From positions 62,001-126,000 of the forward strand of contig CAWIJK010000004.1 of NCBI GenBank assembly GCA_963836375.1: a DNA stretch of 64,000 nucleotides. The letters are read 5' to 3'. This DNA comes from CAWIJK01 sp963836375 (GTDB taxonomy: Bacteria; Actinomycetota; Acidimicrobiia; Acidimicrobiales; RAAP-2). This document shows, piece by piece, positions 60,432-64,000 of the stretch (position 1 is its first letter; every line of letters begins with the position of its first letter). Under the pieces are notes generated by a model. That model worked only from the letters and a program-made list of their open reading frames with translations. It was not told where the DNA came from and made no database searches. Position numbers and translations under genes: made by a program.

Positions 60432-61925
60432 TCAACCCTGGGGGATGCCCGGCATGGCCACGACCCCGGGCATGCCGGCCGGCGTGGCGTCGGACATCAC
60501 CGCCACCGGGCCGGTCGCCTGGACGTCGAAGGCGGCCATGCCGGCCGCGGCCAGCGCCGGCGCCTCGATCACGCTGAACGCGCCGGGGGCGATCTGCTGG
60601 GGCGGCACCGAGCCCAACCGGGTCGGCCCGTTGGCCCCCAGCACCGAGACGGTCACGGTCACCGTCGTGGTCCCGGTGTTGAGCAGGGCCAGGGCGAAGG
60701 GGGCGGCCCCGGTGACCGGGGGCTGGGCCGCCAGGGCGGGGTTGGGGAGGAGCCACTGGCGCGAGGCGACGGTGGTGGCGTCGCCGGGCACCGCGCTCGC
60801 CTCCCCCCACTGGGGCGTCGCCCCCGCGCTCGACGAGGCGACCGTCCGGTCGACGACGACCCCGGGCCCCCCGACGGCGGTGACGGTGGTGGCGAAGTCC
60901 TGGTTGTCGGGGACCCGGTCCGCCGCGGTGCCCGAGGCCGTCGTCGACTGCACCCAGGTCGAGTCGGCCGGGACGTCTTGGACGAAGGGCGCCACGGGGC
61001 CCGAGGGCAGCCGCACCGCGATGGTGACGTGCTCGGGGACCTGGCCGGGGTTGAAGACCGAGAACGACGTCCGGCCGCCGGTGACGTCGACGCTGCGCGG
61101 GAAGTACGAGCGGGCCGCGGGCTGGGTGGAACCGAGGCGCAGCGACAGTCCCGAGATCCCGTTCGCCGAGAACTCCTGGAGCTCTTGGGCCACGATCCGG
61201 CCAGACGTCGCCTGGACCACCGTCGACACCGAGGACTGGTTCTGGACGTAGGCGGCCACCCCGGCCACCACCAGCTGGCCGGGCGCCACCACCAGACCCT
61301 GGAAGGGGGTGGGCTGGGTGAGGCCCTGGGGGGTGGCGAAGGCCAGGTTGACCACCGAGGCGGTGGCCGACGGGTTGTAGAGGGCCACGAACAGGGTGCT
61401 GCCGTTGATGGTGGCCCCCGAGGCGAAGTACCACGAGGCGGAGGTGGTGCTGGCACACGGGCTCTGGGCCCAGCCATAGGCCCCGTCGACCACCTCGCTG
61501 ACGCTGACCCCTCCGCCGTTGAGATCGACCCGGCTGGCCAGCCAGGTCCCCTGCAGGATCAGGCCCGGCACGACCGTGATCTGGGCGCCCGGCGCCACGG
61601 TGACCGGGACCACCCCGGTGCCCCCGGTGTCGTTGGCCACCGTCACCGAACCGGTCACCGCCGTCGGGCCCCGGTTGAACAGGTAGAGCGTGACGTTGGC
61701 GCTGCCACCTTGGGTCCCGGTGCCCCCGGTGCAGTACCAGCTGGAGGACTCGGCGCCGGTGGGCGGGGCCACGGTGCCGAGCAGCGCCGCAGCGGGCGGC
61801 GCGGGGGCGGGGCTGGTCCGCCCGACCAGGCCGGCCAGCACCAAGACGGCCAGGACCACCACGAGGATCGGCAGCCGGCGGACCGGTGTCGTGTGGGCGG
61901 CCCGGCGGGGCCGGCCGGTGCTCAC
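60432..61925 (-). CDS. Secreted DUF5719 family protein
   Basis: 497 residues. One N-terminal anchor or signal helix (LPILVVVLAVLVLAGLVG), then repeated beta-sandwich-like units, each like NVTLYLFNRGPTAVTGSVTVAND or TSFSVFNPGQVPEHVTIAVRLPSG. This pattern is typical of DUF5719, encoded beside a giant membrane glycosyltransferase in many actinobacteria. The GTG overlaps the upstream stop by GTGA. Converges with ftsH with only 18 bases between. Confidence 0.85.
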   Translation of the reverse strand: MSTGRPRRAAHTTPVRRLPILVVVLAVLVLAGLVGRTSPAPAPPAAALLGTVAPPTGAESSSWYCTGGTGTQGGSANVTLYLFNRGPTAVTGSVTVANDTGGTGVVPVTVAPGAQITVVPGLILQGTWLASRVDLNGGGVSVSEVVDGAYGWAQSPCASTTSASWYFASGATINGSTLFVALYNPSATASVVNLAFATPQGLTQPTPFQGLVVAPGQLVVAGVAAYVQNQSSVSTVVQATSGRIVAQELQEFSANGISGLSLRLGSTQPAARSYFPRSVDVTGGRTSFSVFNPGQVPEHVTIAVRLPSGPVAPFVQDVPADSTWVQSTTASGTAADRVPDNQDFATTVTAVGGPGVVVDRTVASSSAGATPQWGEASAVPGDATTVASRQWLLPNPALAAQPPVTGAAPFALALLNTGTTTVTVTVSVLGANGPTRLGSVPPQQIAPGAFSVIEAPALAAAGMAAFDVQATGPVAVMSDATPAGMPGVVAMPGIPQG

Positions 61926-64000
61926 GACCCCTCCCCGGTGCCCGCGGCCGCCCCGAGCTCGCCCCCGGTCACGGCCCCGGCCGGCTGGGCGGCCGGCCCG
62001 GCGCCGGCGCCGACGCCGTCACCGGCGTCGTCGTCGGCGGTGGGGCCCGCGGCGGCGTGCCTGGGCCGGCGCCGGCGGCGCAGCGGCTGGTACCACCAGT
62101 CCAGCCAGCGGCGCCGACCGAGGAGCAGGCCGGCCACCAGCACCCACGCCGCCAGCATGAGCGCGGTCCCCGCGCTCATGAGGGCGCTCGACGAGAAGGC
62201 CAGGGTCGCCGGCCCGGCCGGGGTGCCCGGAAACTGGGCCGCCCACCCGAAGGCCGGGCGACCGGCGACGGCGCGGCCGGCCACGCTCAGCTGCCAGCGC
62301 CCCGCCGGCGCATAGGAGGCCAGCACCGTCCCGGCGGCCACGGTGCCGGCGTAGGACGCCGACCCGGCGGGACCGGGGAGGACCGGGGACCAGCCGGCCA
62401 GGTCGGCGGGGAGCGGGGCCACGTCGGCGGCCACCGCCGGACCGCTCGCCCGCTCGGCCCGCTCGGGCACGTACGCGGTGTTCTCGAAGACGGCGAACCC
62501 CTGGCCGCCGCCGGGCACCTGTTCGAGGTCGTCTTGGCCCTCGAGGGCCGCCAGCAGCCCCGCCGGGGCCGGGTAGGCGGTGGTCGGGACGCTCCCGGCC
62601 ACCCCGGGGGCCAGGCTCTCGACCACCACCAGGTAGCGGATCCCCGCGGGGGCCAGGAGCTGGCCGAGGTTGGCGGTGCCGCCGGCCCGGGCGACGTCGA
62701 CCGCCCGGGCCAGGGTCGATGCCGGGCCGGCGCCGGCAGGGGCCCACAGGTCGGTGGCGTCGGGCGTCCCGTCCTCGGAGGTGGCGTAGGCCAGACCGGG
62801 CTGGATGGACCACGCGCCGAGCGGCAGCGCCCGGGGGTCGCCCAACCACAGCACCCGGAACGGGCCCTGGGCCGACTGGGGGGCCATGAACGACAGCGGC
62901 TCGGCGTAGCCGGTGGAGGGGAGACCCCAGTGGCCGTTGCCGGCCTCGACGACCACCGGGAGCAGCCCCACCAGCGCGGCCACCACGGCGACCAGGGTCA
63001 CCACCTGGCGCCAGCCGAAGCGGTAGCCCGACAGGTCGGTCTCGAAGGCCGAGACCCCGAGCCCGACCCCGCAGGCCACGGCCAGGGCGGCCGGGGCCAG
63101 CACCACCGAGATCGACGGCGCGAACGGGCCGGTCCACCCCTGGGTCACCGCCAGGGCCAGGAGCCAGGCCATGCAGGCCACCGTCCACAGCCGCCCGGCC
63201 CAGGCCAGCCGCGCCTGGCGGCCGATGAGCAGCGGCAGCAGGGCGGCGGCGACCAGGAGCCAGCTGAGCACGGTGTCGCCGGTGGGGCCCACGGCGAAGC
63301 GCACCAGCGCCCCCCAGCCCGGCTGGTTGACGGCCGACCCGGCCAGGCCGAAGACCGACAGCGCCCCGTGCCCCGCCGCCAACGTCCCGAGCACCCAGGG
63401 CGCCGAGACCACGGCCGCCACCACGGTGGCCCCGAGGGCCACCCACAGGGCCCGCAGCGCGCCGTCGGCCTGGCCGACCACGTAGGAGCCCACGACGATG
63501 CCCAGCGCACAGAGCACCACCATCGGGGCCACCGCCGGGGCGAAGGCGACGGCGACGGCCTCGAGCACCCCGAGCACGAGCATCTGGCCCCCCGGCGTGG
63601 CCCGCCACGCCGGGGGGGGCGGTTCGTCGGGGCTGAGCTCGCGTGGACCGAAGGGGGCGAGGCCGGTGGCCCGGGCCAGTCGGGCCAGGATCCACGGCGC
63701 GGCGGCGTAGGCCACCAGGCCGTCCCAGCGGCCCTGGGCCAGCGCGTTGTAGGCCAGCGGGAGGCCGAGGTAGCACACGGCGGCGACGAGGCGGGCCCGG
63801 GGCGAGCACAGCGGGCGCAAGAATCGGGCCACCCCCCAGGCCCCGACCGGGACGCAGCCGAGGACCAGCACCTTTTGGGTCAGCCCCATGGCGCCCACCA
63901 GCACGGTGCCCAGGACCCCGGCCACGCCGAAGGCCGGGGTGGCCGGGGCGGTGGTGCCCAGGCCCGCCGGCTGCCACCCGGCCACCAGGTGCCCCCAGGT
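61922..64000 (-). CDS. C-terminal part of a large polytopic glycosyltransferase-like protein, cut by window edge
   Basis: At least 692 residues. The frame is open to the last base of the window (TWGHL precedes the GTG at 63985), so the beginning is outside. The visible part has about ten helices, a first loop GWQPAGLGTTAPATPAF as in arabinofuranosyltransferase/GT-C proteins, and a soluble extracellular region. Beside DUF5719 the usual actinobacterial gene is a giant GT2-type membrane glycosyltransferase; the GT2 domain itself would lie to the right. The C-terminus is an Ala/Gly/Pro-rich tail. Confidence 0.8.
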   Translation of the reverse strand, partial: TWGHLVAGWQPAGLGTTAPATPAFGVAGVLGTVLVGAMGLTQKVLVLGCVPVGAWGVARFLRPLCSPRARLVAAVCYLGLPLAYNALAQGRWDGLVAYAAAPWILARLARATGLAPFGPRELSPDEPPPPAWRATPGGQMLVLGVLEAVAVAFAPAVAPMVVLCALGIVVGSYVVGQADGALRALWVALGATVVAAVVSAPWVLGTLAAGHGALSVFGLAGSAVNQPGWGALVRFAVGPTGDTVLSWLLVAAALLPLLIGRQARLAWAGRLWTVACMAWLLALAVTQGWTGPFAPSISVVLAPAALAVACGVGLGVSAFETDLSGYRFGWRQVVTLVAVVAALVGLLPVVVEAGNGHWGLPSTGYAEPLSFMAPQSAQGPFRVLWLGDPRALPLGAWSIQPGLAYATSEDGTPDATDLWAPAGAGPASTLARAVDVARAGGTANLGQLLAPAGIRYLVVVESLAPGVAGSVPTTAYPAPAGLLAALEGQDDLEQVPGGGQGFAVFENTAYVPERAERASGPAVAADVAPLPADLAGWSPVLPGPAGSASYAGTVAAGTVLASYAPAGRWQLSVAGRAVAGRPAFGWAAQFPGTPAGPATLAFSSSALMSAGTALMLAAWVLVAGLLLGRRRWLDWWYQPLRRRRRPRHAAAGPTADDDAGDGVGAGAGPAAQPAGAVTGGELGAAAGTGEGS

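Overview
The window is very GC-rich DNA with dense, short-gapped genes, many GTG starts and repeated 4-base GTGA stop/start overlaps. The gene content points to an actinobacterium, probably of the class Acidimicrobiia. Supporting signs are F420-type luciferase-like oxidoreductases, a large set of acyl-CoA dehydrogenases and ligases, BsaP beside BioB, a ManB/Trm112/SIS-isomerase block, and a DUF5719 gene beside a giant membrane glycosyltransferase. The class-level placement is inference. No rRNA, tRNA, CRISPR array or insertion sequence was seen.

Left part (1-19 kb): a truncated amidase, a pseudo-receiver-like protein, a cupin, a cytochrome P450, an Fpg-family glycosylase, an acyl-CoA dehydrogenase/ATP-grasp pair, then bioB with its auxiliary gene bsaP. 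A GNAT acetyltransferase and the msrB-msrA repair pair follow. Next are a frameshifted secreted beta-propeller/PKD repeat protein and two small envelope genes. The bioA-bioF-bioD operon lies on the minus strand, so together with bioB and bsaP the late biotin pathway is complete here but at two loci. Directly beside bioA is a riboflavin synthase of the archaeal (RibC) type.

Middle (18-34 kb): acyl-CoA dehydrogenase, two FadD19-like acyl-CoA ligases, a degenerate isochorismatase-fold protein, a PadR/ChrA pair with a striking AT-rich operator, a P-loop kinase, an SGNH hydrolase, a luciferase-like oxidoreductase divergent from a FadD17-like ligase, a fatty acid desaturase divergent from a PaaX-type regulator, beta-carbonic anhydrase, a UBP zinc finger, PdxH and small alpha/beta-barrel proteins.

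Steroid-like catabolic block (34-50 kb): six tightly coupled minus-strand genes (FadE29-like, ChsH2-like, FadE28-like, ChsH1-like and two tandem Ltp2-like proteins) lie divergent from a CYP125-like P450 followed by two F420-type oxidoreductases. This closely resembles the actinobacterial cholesterol side-chain (igr) operon. A second FadE28/FadE29-like pair (the FadE29 copy frameshifted) and a thiolase lie nearby, after htpX and lemA. Sites matching or nearly matching the mycobacterial KstR operator TnnAACnnGTTnnA occur before the FadD19-like, FadD17-like, CYP125-like and both FadE29-like genes, suggesting one regulon. Its repressor gene is not in the window.

Right part (50-64 kb): sugar-phosphate and envelope genes. 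These are the manB/Trm112/phosphosugar isomerase operon, a cluster of two exported proteins plus a large polytopic protein and a CPBP protease, divergently transcribed FtsH, and DUF5719 plus the C-terminal part of a giant polytopic protein that runs off the right edge.

Across the window at least ten genes have a TAnnnT hexamer 6-7 bases before the start codon, indicating widespread leaderless transcription.
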